Source of the DNA: Mycolicibacterium frederiksbergense
GTDB lineage: Bacteria; Actinomycetota; Actinomycetes; Mycobacteriales; Mycobacteriaceae
Direction: 5' to 3'
Length of the DNA: 64,000 nt
Assembly: GCF_012223425.1 (NCBI RefSeq)
Contig: NZ_CP038799.1
Location: 5,936,249-6,000,248 of the forward strand
The notes beneath the pieces were generated by a model. It made no database searches. It was not told the DNA's origin and saw only the letters and a program-made list of their open reading frames with translations. Position 1 is the stretch's first letter, and the number at the start of each line of letters is the position of its first letter. Positions 32,610 to 41,269 of the stretch are shown here, in pieces. Position numbers and translations under genes: made by a program.

Positions 32610-33806
32610 TTACCGGTTGAGCACCGCCACACATTCCACGTGGTGGGTGAGCGGGAACGAATCGAACACCCGCAACTGCTCCACGGTGTACCCCTGCCGC
32701 CGGTACTCCCCCACGTCACGGGCGAATGATGCTGCCTCACAACCGATATGGATGATACGCGGTACCTCGGATGCGGCCAGCTGCTCGATGACCTCCCGGC
32801 CCGCGCCGGCACGCGGTGGGTCCAGCACCACCACGTCGGCCCGACCCTTCTCCGCCGACAATGCGCGACGCACCGAATCCGTCACCACCGACACCTGCGG
32901 CAGGTCGGCAAGTGCGGTCCGCGCGGACCGGGCCGCACCGCGTGAGGTGTCGACGGTGAGCACCCGCCCGGTCGGCCCCACCGCGTCGGCCAGCACGGCA
33001 GCGAAAACGCCTGCCCCGCCGTAGAGATCCCATGCGGTCATGCCAGGCTGCAGATGCGCCGCCTCACTCACCAGTGAGCTGTAGACGCGGGGCGCGTCGC
33101 GGTGCGCCTGCCAGAACGCGGTGACCGGGATCCGCCACTGCCGCCCGCCGATCTCCTGCACCGCCTCATAATCACCCTCGACGACCTGCGTGCTCGCCTT
33201 GCGCCCGCCGTTGCGCGGGCCGGCCTGCACCACATGCCGGCGCCCGGCATCATCGAGCGCCACATGGAGTTGCGCCCCCGGCGGCCAGCGCGGCCCATCC
33301 AGCCCGTCGAGCATCCCGTCGGGCAGCTGCGCACAGTTCAGATCATCGGCCAATTCGGCGCTGTGGTAGCGGTGGAAGCCCGCGCGGCCGGCGTCCGACA
33401 CGTCCAGGCGTACCCGGGTGCGCCAGCCCGTCGCCCCACCGTCGCCGACTTCCTCGGCCACCCCGGACCATGCGTGGCCGCCGAGTCGCTCCAGCTGATT
33501 GGCGACCACCGCCCCCTTGAGGCGGCGCGCGGCGGCGGGTTCGGCGAATGCCAGATCACAGCACCCGGCACCGTCGCGGCCGGCAATGGTGCACAGCGAA
33601 TCCACCCGGTCCGGTGACGGCTCGATCACCTCGACAACGTCGGCATGCCAATACGATCCGCGTTCGGATACCACCCGCACGCGCACCACCTCGTCGGGCA
33701 GCGCGTAGCGCACGAAGACCACCCGGCCGTCGTGTCGCGCCACGCAACTACCGCCGTTGGCGGCCGGACCGGTGGTGAGGATCAGGTCAGCCTCGGGTGC
33801 GGTCAA
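32610..33806 (-). CDS. TrmA/RumA-family RNA m5U methyltransferase (Rv2689c-like)
   Basis: A 398-residue class I RNA methyltransferase. An N-terminal TRAM/OB domain (about 1-62) precedes a cysteine cluster (CTIAGRDGAGCC), which looks like a reduced version of the four-cysteine iron-sulfur site of RumA. The SAM site is WDLYGGAGVFAAVL. VLDPPRAGAG and the nucleophile region HIGCEAASFARD with HHVECV complete the catalytic part. The substrate (tRNA or rRNA) is not clear. Its ATG overlaps the stop of the permease gene (ATGA). Confidence 0.85.
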   Translation of the reverse strand: MTAPEADLILTTGPAANGGSCVARHDGRVVFVRYALPDEVVRVRVVSERGSYWHADVVEVIEPSPDRVDSLCTIAGRDGAGCCDLAFAEPAAARRLKGAVVANQLERLGGHAWSGVAEEVGDGGATGWRTRVRLDVSDAGRAGFHRYHSAELADDLNCAQLPDGMLDGLDGPRWPPGAQLHVALDDAGRRHVVQAGPRNGGRKASTQVVEGDYEAVQEIGGRQWRIPVTAFWQAHRDAPRVYSSLVSEAAHLQPGMTAWDLYGGAGVFAAVLADAVGPTGRVLTVDTSRGAARSARTALADLPQVSVVTDSVRRALSAEKGRADVVVLDPPRAGAGREVIEQLAASEVPRIIHIGCEAASFARDVGEYRRQGYTVEQLRVFDSFPLTHHVECVAVLNR

Positions 33807-35797
33807 TCAAGGAATCCTCTACGTGCATCGCCGGGCGCGGACTGCGGCTGCAGTTTCTTCAGTCGCTCCGACGAGTTGAGCTGCCAGGGTACCGACGTCA
33901 CCATGACGTTCGGCTCGAAGAGCAGTCTGCCCTTCAACCGCAGCGCGCTCTGGTTGTGCAGTACCTGCTCCCACCAATGGCCGACCACGTATTCCGGGAT
34001 GAACACCGTGACCACGGTACGCGGCGATTCCTTGGCCACCCGCTTCACGTAATCCAGTACCGGCCGGGTGATCTCGCGGTACGGCGAGGCGATGACCTTC
34101 AGCGGCGTGCTGACATCGCTTTCCTCCCAGGTGTGCACGAGCTCGCGGGTCTCGGCGTCGTCGACGCTGACCGTGATCGCCTCCAACACGTCCGGGCGGG
34201 TGGCCCGCGCGTAGGCCAGGGCCCGGCGGGTCGGCAGATGCAGTTTGGACACCAGCACCACCGCGTGGTTACGGCTGGGCAGCACGATGTCCTCCAGCTC
34301 GGCTTCCTGCTCTTCCAGCTCGCGGGCCACCGTGTCGTAGTGCCTGCGGATGAGCTTCATGATCACGAACAGCACCGCCATCGCCAGGATCGCGATCCAG
34401 GCACCCGCGAGGAACTTCGTGACCACCACCACCAGCAAGACCGAGCCGGTACACATGCACCCGACCGCGTTGATCGCCCGCGATCGCATCATCTTGCGCC
34501 GTGTCGCAGGGTCGGTCTCGATCTTCAGGAAGCGGGTCCAGTGCCGCACCATGCCGAGCTGGCTGAGGGTGAACGACACGAACACCCCGACGATGTAGAG
34601 CTGGATCAGCGCGGTGGTCTCGGCCTGGAATGCGACCACGAAGGCGACGGCGGCGAACGCCAGAAACAGGATGCCGTTGGAGAACGCCAACCGGTCGCCG
34701 CGGGTGTGCAGCTGCCGCGGTAGATAGCGGTCCTGGGCCAGAATCGATCCCAGCACCGGGAAACCGTTGAACGCGGTGTTGGCCGCCAGCACCAGGATCA
34801 GCGCGGTGACCAGAGCGATGAGGAACAGACCCACCGGGAAGTCATGGAACACGGCATCGGCCAACTGAGCGATGAGGGTCTTCTGGTGGTAGCCCTCCGG
34901 AGCGCCGACCAGCTGCTCCTCCGGCCGTTCGGCCATCTTCACGCCGGTTTCCTTGGCCAGCAGGATGATCCCCATGAACAGCGTGGTCGCGATCACACCG
35001 AGCAGCAGCAGCGTGGTCGCCGCGTTGCGCGACTTGGGTTTCCGGAAGGCCGGGACGCCGTTGCTGATGGCCTCCACGCCCGTCAGGGCCGCCGAACCTG
35101 AGGAAAAGGCCCGCGCCACCAGGAACACCAGGGCGAAACCGAGGATCTCGCCGTGTTCGGAATGCATCTCGAAATCCGCGGATTCGGCTTTGAGATCGTG
35201 GTCCAGCACGAAGATCTGGAAGAACCCCCAGCCCAGCATGGTGATCATGCCGAACATGAAGGCGTAGGTCGGGATGGCGAAGGCGGTGCCCGACTCCCGG
35301 ATCCCGCGCAGGTTCAGTGCGGCCAGCAGCAGGATCGCCGCCACTGCGAAGAGCACCTTGTGCTGATTGATGAACGGCACCGCAGAGCCGATGTTGGCCA
35401 TCGCCGAGGACATCGACACCGCCACGGTCAGCACGTAGTCCACCAGCAGCGCACTGGCCACCGTCAGGCCCGGCGTGTGCCCCAGATTGGTGGTCACCAC
35501 CTCGTAGTCGCCGCCGCCCGACGGGTAGGCGTGCACGTTCTGGCGGTAGCTGGCGATCACGATCAGCATGACGGCGGCCACCGCCAGGCCGACCCACGGC
35601 GCGAACGAGTACGCCGACAGTCCGGCCACCGAGAGCACCAGGAAGATCTCCTCGGGTGCATAGGCGGTGGACGACAAGGCATCGGAGGCGAAGACCGGCA
35701 GCGCTATCCGCTTCGGCAGAAGCGTGTGGCCCAGCTTGTCGCTGCGGAATGGTCTCCCCAGGACCAGCCTGCGCGTGGCGGTCGATAGCTTGGACAC
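33803..35797 (-). CDS. KimA-like APC-superfamily permease (probable K+ transporter, Rv2690c-like)
   Basis: A 664-residue protein with about twelve membrane helices (residues 25-470) and a C-terminal cytosolic domain (about 490-664). FASDALSSTAYAPEEI, ASYRQNVHAYPSGGGDYEV and ARAFSSGSAALTGVEAISNGVPAF closely resemble the Bacillus KimA potassium-proton symporter. The adjoining divergent trkA-trkB genes support a potassium role. The GTG at 35797 gives the N-terminus SKLSTATRRLVLGRPF, matching M. tuberculosis; the long upstream extension is a shadow of trkA. It overlaps the RNA methyltransferase start by four bases. Confidence 0.85.
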   Translation of the reverse strand: MSKLSTATRRLVLGRPFRSDKLGHTLLPKRIALPVFASDALSSTAYAPEEIFLVLSVAGLSAYSFAPWVGLAVAAVMLIVIASYRQNVHAYPSGGGDYEVVTTNLGHTPGLTVASALLVDYVLTVAVSMSSAMANIGSAVPFINQHKVLFAVAAILLLAALNLRGIRESGTAFAIPTYAFMFGMITMLGWGFFQIFVLDHDLKAESADFEMHSEHGEILGFALVFLVARAFSSGSAALTGVEAISNGVPAFRKPKSRNAATTLLLLGVIATTLFMGIILLAKETGVKMAERPEEQLVGAPEGYHQKTLIAQLADAVFHDFPVGLFLIALVTALILVLAANTAFNGFPVLGSILAQDRYLPRQLHTRGDRLAFSNGILFLAFAAVAFVVAFQAETTALIQLYIVGVFVSFTLSQLGMVRHWTRFLKIETDPATRRKMMRSRAINAVGCMCTGSVLLVVVVTKFLAGAWIAILAMAVLFVIMKLIRRHYDTVARELEEQEAELEDIVLPSRNHAVVLVSKLHLPTRRALAYARATRPDVLEAITVSVDDAETRELVHTWEESDVSTPLKVIASPYREITRPVLDYVKRVAKESPRTVVTVFIPEYVVGHWWEQVLHNQSALRLKGRLLFEPNVMVTSVPWQLNSSERLKKLQPQSAPGDARRGFLD

Positions 35798-35811
35798 GAG
35801 TGCCAAGAGTA

Positions 35812-35849
35812 AGCGCACCCGGGTTTGGCTGTAGCGTTCCGGGTGCGCT
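35812..35849. promoter_or_regulatory. Inverted repeat between the permease and trkA
   Basis: AGCGCACCCG (35812-35821) and CGGGTGCGCT (35840-35849) are perfect 10-base arms with an 18-base loop. It lies 14 bases upstream of the permease GTG and 57 upstream of trkA, so it could be a shared operator or an mRNA hairpin. Confidence 0.5.
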
Positions 35850-35905
35850 GGTGCAATGGCGTGTTCGATGTTGCGGTATTCCTGGGCAGCGGCCAGAGAG
35901 GACCG

Positions 35906-36580
35906 ATGGTGCGGGTAGTGGTGATGGGGTGCGGCCGGGTCGGCGCATCGCTGGCGGACGGCTTGGCCAGGATCGGCCACGAGGTGGCCGTGATCGACCG
36001 GGATGCGACGGCGTTCAACCGGTTGTCCCCCGAGTTCCCCGGTGAACGGGTGCTCGGCATGGGTTTCGACCGGGATGTGCTGCTGCGCGCCGGGATTCAG
36101 GACGCCGGGGCCTTCGCCGCGGTGTCCTCGGGTGACAACTCGAACATCATCTCCGCGCGCGTGGCGCGGGAGACCTTCGGCGTGGAACGCGTCGTCGCCC
36201 GTATCTACGACGCCAAACGCGCCGCCGTCTACGAGCGCCTCGGCATCCCCACCGTGGCCACCGTGCCGTGGACCACCGACCGCCTGCTCAACGTGCTCAC
36301 CCGGGAATCCGAGACCACCAAGTGGCGAGATCCGTCCGGCAACGTCGGCGTGGCCGAACTGCCGCTGCACGAGGACTGGGCCGGCCACGCGGTGACCGAA
36401 CTGGAAGCCGCCACCGGCGGCCGCGTCGCGTTCATGCTGCGCCTGGGCACCGGACTGCTGCCCGACACCAAGACCGTCATCCAGGCCGGTGACCACGTGT
36501 TCCTCGCCGCCATCTCCGGGCACATCGGCGAGGCACTGGCGATGTCGGCCCTGCCGCCGAGCGAGGACAACGATCGCTGA
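35906..36580 (+). CDS. trkA: TrkA-family potassium uptake regulator (CeoB)
   Basis: A 224-residue RCK protein matching Rv2691. The N-terminal nucleotide fold is VVVMGCGRVGASLADGL with VIDRD at the end of strand 2 (about 30). A TrkA-C domain covers about 140-215. Such proteins bind NAD(H) or ATP and gate K+ transporters. The ATG at 35906 follows an AGAGAGG ribosome site. The stop overlaps the trkB start (TGATG). Confidence 0.92.
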   Translation: MVRVVVMGCGRVGASLADGLARIGHEVAVIDRDATAFNRLSPEFPGERVLGMGFDRDVLLRAGIQDAGAFAAVSSGDNSNIISARVARETFGVERVVARIYDAKRAAVYERLGIPTVATVPWTTDRLLNVLTRESETTKWRDPSGNVGVAELPLHEDWAGHAVTELEAATGGRVAFMLRLGTGLLPDTKTVIQAGDHVFLAAISGHIGEALAMSALPPSEDNDR

Positions 36581-37245
36581 TGAAAGTCGCCATCGCCGGA
36601 GCCGGCGCAGTGGGCCGTTCCATCGCCCGTGAACTCGTCGCAAGCCACGACGTCACGCTGCTGGAACGCGATCCCCTACACATCGACGTCGACGACATCC
36701 CGGCAGCGCACTGGCGCCTCGGCGATGCCTGCGAGCTCAGCCTGCTGGAATCGGTGCGGTTACAGGAGTTCGACGTGGTGATCGCCGCCACCGGCGACGA
36801 CAAGGCCAACGTGGTGCTCAGCCTGCTGGCCAAAACCGAGTTCGCGGTGGCCCGGGTGGTCGCACGGGTCAACGACCCGCGCAACGAGTGGCTCTTCGAC
36901 GAGAACTGGGGCGTCGACGTGGCGGTGTCCACACCGCGCATGCTGGCCTCGCTGGTCGAGGAGGCCGTCGCGGTGGGTGACCTGGTGCGGCTGCTGAGCT
37001 TCCGTAAGGGCCAGGCCAATCTGGTCGAGATCACCCTGCCCGATGACACCCCGTGGGGCGGCAAGGCCGTGAAGCGGCTCAATCTGCCGCGTGACGCGTC
37101 CCTGGTGACGATTCTGCGCGGCCCGCGGGTGATCGTGCCGGAGGGCGACGAACCGTTGGAGGGTGGCGACGAGTTGGTGTTCGTGGCCACCGCCGACGCC
37201 GAGGACGAACTACGCGAGCTGCTACTGCACCCTCAGGCGCGCTGA
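36580..37245 (+). CDS. trkB: TrkA-family potassium uptake regulator (CeoC)
   Basis: A 221-residue RCK protein matching Rv2692. It has KVAIAGAGAVGRSIARELV at the N-terminus, VIAATGDDKANVVLSLLAKTEF (about 67-88) and a TrkA-C domain (about 140-215). It probably forms a hetero-oligomer with CeoB. The 3' end overlaps the convergent DUF3159 gene by 13 bases. Confidence 0.92.
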   Translation: MKVAIAGAGAVGRSIARELVASHDVTLLERDPLHIDVDDIPAAHWRLGDACELSLLESVRLQEFDVVIAATGDDKANVVLSLLAKTEFAVARVVARVNDPRNEWLFDENWGVDVAVSTPRMLASLVEEAVAVGDLVRLLSFRKGQANLVEITLPDDTPWGGKAVKRLNLPRDASLVTILRGPRVIVPEGDEPLEGGDELVFVATADAEDELRELLLHPQAR

Positions 37246-37910
37246 GCGGGCTCGTGGGCGTGTAGTGCCCGCTGAGCGACCTTGATGGCGAAGTAGGTGA
37301 TGACGGCCGCCACCCCGGTCAACGGCCAGCCCATGGCGATCCGGGCAACCCCGAGCAGACCGGTCTCGTCGGCGTCATAGAGGTAGTGCTGGACCAGGAA
37401 ACGGGATGCGAACACCGCCACCCAGGTCAGCGTCGCGATATCGAAGGCGAGAACCGCCCGGCGCACCTTCCGCCAGTCGCGGTCGTGGTTGTTGACCCAG
37501 CCCCAGATGTAGCCGACCACCGGTCGCCGGATCAGCACCGAGAGCGCGAACACCGACGCCCACACCAGCGACGACCAGATGCCAAGCAGGAAATAGCCTT
37601 TGGACTCGCCGACCAGGTAGGCGATGAGCGCACTGATGCCGACGCCCATGAATCCGGACACGGCCGGCTGCAGCGACTCCTTGCGGATCAGCCGCCAGAC
37701 CAGCACGAGCGCCGCCACCCCGAGGGCGGCGAAGATCGCGGGCATCAAACCGAAATTGGTGGACACCGGCACGAACACCAACACCGGAAGCGACGAGTAG
37801 ATCAGGCCACTGACGCCGCCCATCTGCTCCAGAACGGCCTGGGCGCCCTTCTTGGGCGGCTCCTCGGCGGCAGCGTCGGCGGTGGAATGCTCGGAGTTCT
37901 GCTCCGTCAC
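37233..37910 (-). CDS. DUF3159 membrane protein (Rv2693c-like)
   Basis: A 225-residue protein with an acidic N-terminal tail (about 30 residues) and about six membrane helices. PAVSGFMGVGISALIAYLVGESKGYFLLGIW and GYIWGWVNNHDRDWR are family features. The GTG at 37910 overlaps the stop of the OB-fold gene as GTGA, so the two are translationally coupled, as in M. tuberculosis. The function is unknown. Confidence 0.82.
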   Translation of the reverse strand: MTEQNSEHSTADAAAEEPPKKGAQAVLEQMGGVSGLIYSSLPVLVFVPVSTNFGLMPAIFAALGVAALVLVWRLIRKESLQPAVSGFMGVGISALIAYLVGESKGYFLLGIWSSLVWASVFALSVLIRRPVVGYIWGWVNNHDRDWRKVRRAVLAFDIATLTWVAVFASRFLVQHYLYDADETGLLGVARIAMGWPLTGVAAVITYFAIKVAQRALHAHEPAQRA

Positions 37911-38278
37911 TTCTGAATCTCGTAGAGCGGGTTGTAAATGGCCTTGGTGCCGTTGTCGAGCTGGCCCAGGCGGCCGTGCACGCGCAACGTCAGACCGGAC
38001 TCGATACCCGCGATGCGGCGCTGTCCCAGCCACACCAGGGTGACCGAATCGGTGCCGTCGAACAATTCGGCCTTGACGCCACCGGCGCAACCCTTGCCGT
38101 TGCACTCGACGCTGCGCAGCGTGCCGACCATGGTGACTTCCTGGCCGCGCTGACAGTCGATGGCCTTTTGCGCGCCGGTGCCGGCGGCCTCATCGCTGAG
38201 CTGATCGACGTCGACTTGCTCGGGGTCTTCCGTCAGTCGGCGGGTGAGCCGACGCAGATACCCTTCGGCCGTAGCCAT
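37907..38278 (-). CDS. OB-fold nucleic acid-binding domain protein (Rv2694c-like)
   Basis: A 123-residue protein. The N-terminal helix (GYLRRLTRRLTEDPEQ) precedes an OB fold (about 45-120, EVTMVGTLRSVEC to TKAIYNPLYEIQK) of the RecG/aspartyl-tRNA-synthetase anticodon type. It is expected to bind single-stranded nucleic acid, but the target is unknown. It forms an operon with the DUF3159 gene. Confidence 0.82.
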   Translation of the reverse strand: MATAEGYLRRLTRRLTEDPEQVDVDQLSDEAAGTGAQKAIDCQRGQEVTMVGTLRSVECNGKGCAGGVKAELFDGTDSVTLVWLGQRRIAGIESGLTLRVHGRLGQLDNGTKAIYNPLYEIQK

Positions 38279-38399
38279 GACCTCTCCCTGCCGCGAATCC
38301 GTCGTGGATCCACTACCTGACCAACGCCACCGTAGACCTGTTGGTTCCGATTCGCCACGTCGCGCGCGGGCAACGCTGCCGAACTGTCACCATCGTGTG

Positions 38400-39101
38400 A
38401 TGGCCGTCAACTTGCGTGGTGTGACAACGGTTCTGCTGGCCGGGACCGGCTCCGATGACGACTACGTCTACCGGGCCTTTTCCGCGGCGTTGCACGACAT
38501 CGGTGCGATTGTCGTCACACCTGCGCCCGAACCGTCCAGGCTGATCGCCGGATACCTGGCCGCCCTGGACGAGGCCGCGCGCAGCGGGGCGCCGATCGCC
38601 GTCGGCGGGGTGTCCATCGGCGCCGCGGTGGCGACCGCGTGGGCGCTGAAGCATCCCAGCAAGGCCGTGGCAGTGCTGGCGGCGCTGCCCGCCTGGTCCG
38701 GTGCGCCCGGTGACGCGCCCGCCGCGCTGACCGCCCGCCATTCGGCCCAGCAGCTGCGCGAGGAAGGGCTGGCGGCCACCATCACCGCGATGCAGGCCGG
38801 CAGCCCGCCGTGGCTGGCCGCCGAGTTGACCCGGTCCTGGCTGGCCCAGTGGCCCGCGCTGCCCGATGCCATGGCCGAGGCGGCCGCCTATGTGGCACCG
38901 ACGGTCGAGGAACTGCGGGCGCTGACGGTGCCGATGGGCCTGGCGGCCGCCGTGGACGATCCCGTGCACCCCGCCGATGTCGCGGTCGAGTGGGCGGCAG
39001 CGGCCCAGCACGCGGTGCTGCACACGCTGACGCTCGAGGAGATGGGCGCCGACCCCGCCCGGCTGGGCGCGGCCTGTGTCGCGGCCCTGCTGGAGAACTA
39101 G
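38400..39101 (+). CDS. Alpha/beta hydrolase (Rv2695-like)
   Basis: A 233-residue alpha/beta hydrolase. LLAGTGSDDDYVYRAF lies at the oxyanion side, the nucleophile elbow is VGGVSIGAAVA (Ser about 73) and an acidic residue lies in VDDPVHPADVA. No clear C-terminal histidine motif was picked out, although HTLTLEEMG is near. It converges on the DUF3710 gene with a four-base overlap. Confidence 0.78.
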   Translation: MAVNLRGVTTVLLAGTGSDDDYVYRAFSAALHDIGAIVVTPAPEPSRLIAGYLAALDEAARSGAPIAVGGVSIGAAVATAWALKHPSKAVAVLAALPAWSGAPGDAPAALTARHSAQQLREEGLAATITAMQAGSPPWLAAELTRSWLAQWPALPDAMAEAAAYVAPTVEELRALTVPMGLAAAVDDPVHPADVAVEWAAAAQHAVLHTLTLEEMGADPARLGAACVAALLEN

Positions 39102-39790
39102 CCGCCGGTGATGGTGCTGCGCATCTGCTGCATCGCCGAACCCTCGGCGCTGCGCCGTGCCGCCGGCTCCGGCGGCAGCTGGCCCTGAGCCTGCGCCTGG
39201 GCCTGCGCCTGCTCGGCGGCGGCGCGCAGCTGGGCGGCCATCGCCTCGGGCAACTGCACCGTCAGTGGCGTGCGCACCGGCAGCGGCGTGTCACCACGGC
39301 GAACTACAGTGTCGGCCAACGCTTCCCGCGCCTCCGCGGCCAACGCATCGGCATTCTCGGGCAACCCGTTGACGACACACCGGATCATCCAGCGGTAGCC
39401 GTCCACGCCGATGAAGCGGACCACCCCGGGCTGCTGCCCCTCCGGCGCCGAGGTGCTGGCTCCGACCACCTCACGGCCCCACGGGCCGTCCTCGACCCGG
39501 ACCTTCGCATTGTCCTTGCGCAGCGAATCGGCCAACTCCGCGGCCACCTCACGCCACAGGCCGGCCGATTTCGGGGCCGCGTAGGCCGCGACGGTGAACC
39601 GGCCGTTGGGGGTCACCACCCACACCGAACTGGGCACCCCCTGGTCGGTCAGTTCCACCTGCACCTGGCCCGCCGCGGGCATCGGGACCAGAACGGACCC
39701 GAGATCCAGCCGCGCATGTTTCGCCGACTCCGGGTCGTCGAAATCCTCGATATCGAACGGCCCGTCGAAGTCTTCGGCTTCGTCAGTCAC
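39098..39790 (-). CDS. DUF3710 family protein (Rv2696c-like)
   Basis: A 230-residue soluble protein conserved in Actinobacteria. FDIEDFDDPESAKHARLDLGSV, EDGPWGREVVG and VRFIGVDGYRWMIR are family motifs. The C-terminus is low-complexity Ala/Gln. The GTG at 39790 has AAAGAGGG six bases upstream and is preferred over the ATG at 39808, which overlaps dut. It lies 14 bases after dut. The function is unknown. Confidence 0.82.
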   Translation of the reverse strand: MTDEAEDFDGPFDIEDFDDPESAKHARLDLGSVLVPMPAAGQVQVELTDQGVPSSVWVVTPNGRFTVAAYAAPKSAGLWREVAAELADSLRKDNAKVRVEDGPWGREVVGASTSAPEGQQPGVVRFIGVDGYRWMIRCVVNGLPENADALAAEAREALADTVVRRGDTPLPVRTPLTVQLPEAMAAQLRAAAEQAQAQAQAQGQLPPEPAARRSAEGSAMQQMRSTITGG

Positions 39791-39804
39791 GTTGTCGCCC
39801 TCTT

Positions 39805-40269
39805 TCACAAACTCGAATGTCCGCCGGATGAACCGTGCCCACCCGCGCCGCGGGTCGTCTCGGCCAGCCCGGCCTCGTCGAACGATGTCACCTCGACGAG
39901 TTCCGGCAGTTCCACCCGCTGCACCAGCAGTTGGGCGATGCGATCTCCGCGCCGCACCACGATCGGCTCCTGCGGGTCGAGATTTATCAGTGTCACCTTG
40001 ATCTCGCCACGGTAACCGGCGTCGACGGTGCCGGGCGTATTGACGATCGAAAGACCCACGCGGGTGGCCAATCCCGACCGCGGATGGATCAATCCGACCA
40101 TCCCGTGCGGGATGGCGACGGCGATCCCGGTCGGTACCAGCGACCGGTGGCCGGGCGCCAGTTCGACATCGACGGCGCTGAACAGGTCGACGCCGGCGTC
40201 GCCGTCATGGGCCCGGCTGGGCATGGGGAGGTCGCGATCCAATCGCACGACCGCCAGAGAAGTGGGCAC
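39805..40269 (-). CDS. dut: Deoxyuridine 5'-triphosphate nucleotidohydrolase (dUTPase)
   Basis: A 154-residue trimeric dUTPase matching Rv2697c. It hydrolyses dUTP to dUMP and pyrophosphate, protecting DNA from uracil and supplying thymidylate synthesis. Motifs 1-5 are all present: DGDAGVDL, PRSGLA, GTVDAGYRGEI, RGDRIAQLL and the C-terminal GGHGSSGGH arm. The GTG at 40269 gives exactly the M. tuberculosis length. Confidence 0.95.
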   Translation of the reverse strand: MPTSLAVVRLDRDLPMPSRAHDGDAGVDLFSAVDVELAPGHRSLVPTGIAVAIPHGMVGLIHPRSGLATRVGLSIVNTPGTVDAGYRGEIKVTLINLDPQEPIVVRRGDRIAQLLVQRVELPELVEVTSFDEAGLAETTRGAGGHGSSGGHSSL

Positions 40270-40294
40270 GGCCGATGAGATTACTCTTGGGTAC

Positions 40295-40783
40295 GTGTCA
40301 GACACGCGCGCCATCACCCAAACCGTGCGCTACCGCGAGCGCCTGCGGCTGCCGTGGTGGTTCTGGTTGCCCGGATTGGGGCTTGCCGCCCTCATCGCCG
40401 CCGAAGTGAACATGGGCGTGCAGGGCCTGCCGGGCTGGGCGCCCTATGCGGTGCTGTTGCCGGTCGCCGCGGCCGCCCTGATGTGGGCGGGCCGGATGGA
40501 GATCAAGGTCGTCCAGAACGGGGACGGGCCCGGTGGCGCTGTCGAGTTGTGGGCGGGCCCGGCACATCTGCCGGTGAGCGTCATCTCGCGGTCCGCCGAA
40601 GTGCCCAGGTCGGCCAAGTCGGCGGCCCTGGGCCGCCAACTCGACCCCGCGGCCTACGTCTTGCACCGGGCGTGGGTCGGCCCGATGGTCCTCATCGTGC
40701 TCGACGATCCGGACGACCCCACCCCGTACTGGTTGGTCAGCTGCCGACATCCCGACCGGGTGCTGGCCGCGCTGCGCAGCTGA
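40295..40783 (+). CDS. DUF3093 membrane protein (Rv2698-like)
   Basis: A 162-residue protein with two membrane helices (about 19-60) and a C-terminal soluble domain including YVLHRAWVGPMVLIVLDDPDDPTPYWLVSCRHPDRV, typical of DUF3093. TACTCT (40282-40287) lies seven bases before the GTG at 40295, supporting a leaderless start. It is divergent from dut. The function is unknown. Confidence 0.85.
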   Translation: MSDTRAITQTVRYRERLRLPWWFWLPGLGLAALIAAEVNMGVQGLPGWAPYAVLLPVAAAALMWAGRMEIKVVQNGDGPGGAVELWAGPAHLPVSVISRSAEVPRSAKSAALGRQLDPAAYVLHRAWVGPMVLIVLDDPDDPTPYWLVSCRHPDRVLAALRS

Positions 40784-40792
40784 CCGCTGCGA

Positions 40793-41095
40793 TCACGCCG
40801 CGCAGTCCGTGCAGACGAACAGACCGTTCTTCTCACTGGCCAGCCGGCTGCGGTGATGCACCAAAAAACAGCTTGAGCAGGTGAACTCGTCGGCCTGCTT
40901 CGGGACGACCCGAACGGACAGCTCCTCACCGGACAGATCGGCACCCGGAAGTTCGAACGACTCCGCGGACTCTGATTCATCGACGTCCACAACGGCCGAT
41001 TGGGCCTCGTTTCGTCGCGCTTTGAGCTCTTCCAGCGAATCCTCGGACACATCGTCTGTCTCGGTTCGCCGTGGAGCGTCGTAGTCGGTAGCCAT
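40793..41095 (-). CDS. DUF4193 protein (Rv2699c-like)
   Basis: A 100-residue acidic protein, the same length as Rv2699c. The C-terminus has two zinc-ribbon-like pairs, CSSC (about 72-75) and CTDC (about 95-98), with a charged N-terminal half. The ATG at 41095 has GGAGGGG six bases before it; the ATG at 41101 is an alternative. It is divergent from cei, with a CRP site between them. The function is unknown. Confidence 0.85.
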   Translation of the reverse strand: MATDYDAPRRTETDDVSEDSLEELKARRNEAQSAVVDVDESESAESFELPGADLSGEELSVRVVPKQADEFTCSSCFLVHHRSRLASEKNGLFVCTDCAA

Positions 41096-41200
41096 ATTCA
41101 TCCCCTCCGGTACCGTTTGCAGCACCCTTGCAGCAGTGCTTTGTACCAGCGTCGAACGCCTACACCAAATGATTCGTGCCCGGAATCGACGCAGATTGAC

Positions 41201-41216
41201 TGTGATTTATATCACA
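41201..41216. promoter_or_regulatory. CRP (cAMP receptor protein) binding site
   Basis: TGTGATTTATATCACA is a perfect TGTGA-N6-TCACA palindrome. Its centre (41208.5) is 61.5 bases upstream of the predicted cei transcription start at 41270, a classical class I activation distance. It lies between DUF4193 and cei and could affect both. Confidence 0.82.
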
Positions 41217-41257
41217 CGGCAAAACCCCTGGTAGGAATGCATGCCCTGGCATGGCCT

Positions 41258-41269
41258 TAAGGTGCAGGG
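41258..41269 (+). promoter_or_regulatory. -10 element of cei
   Basis: TAAGGT (41258-41263) lies six bases before the GTG of cei, predicting a leaderless mRNA that starts at or near 41270. No good -35 is present, which fits an activator-dependent promoter. Confidence 0.6.

Noticed and set aside
35798..35905. c-di-AMP (ydaO-type) riboswitch upstream of the KimA-like gene
   Set aside because: The gap is about 108 bases and holds one simple hairpin; none of the long conserved ydaO sequence blocks were seen.
35798..36643. N-terminal extension of the KimA-like permease
   Set aside because: It would overlap trkA on the opposite strand, and the GTG at 35797 restores the family N-terminus.
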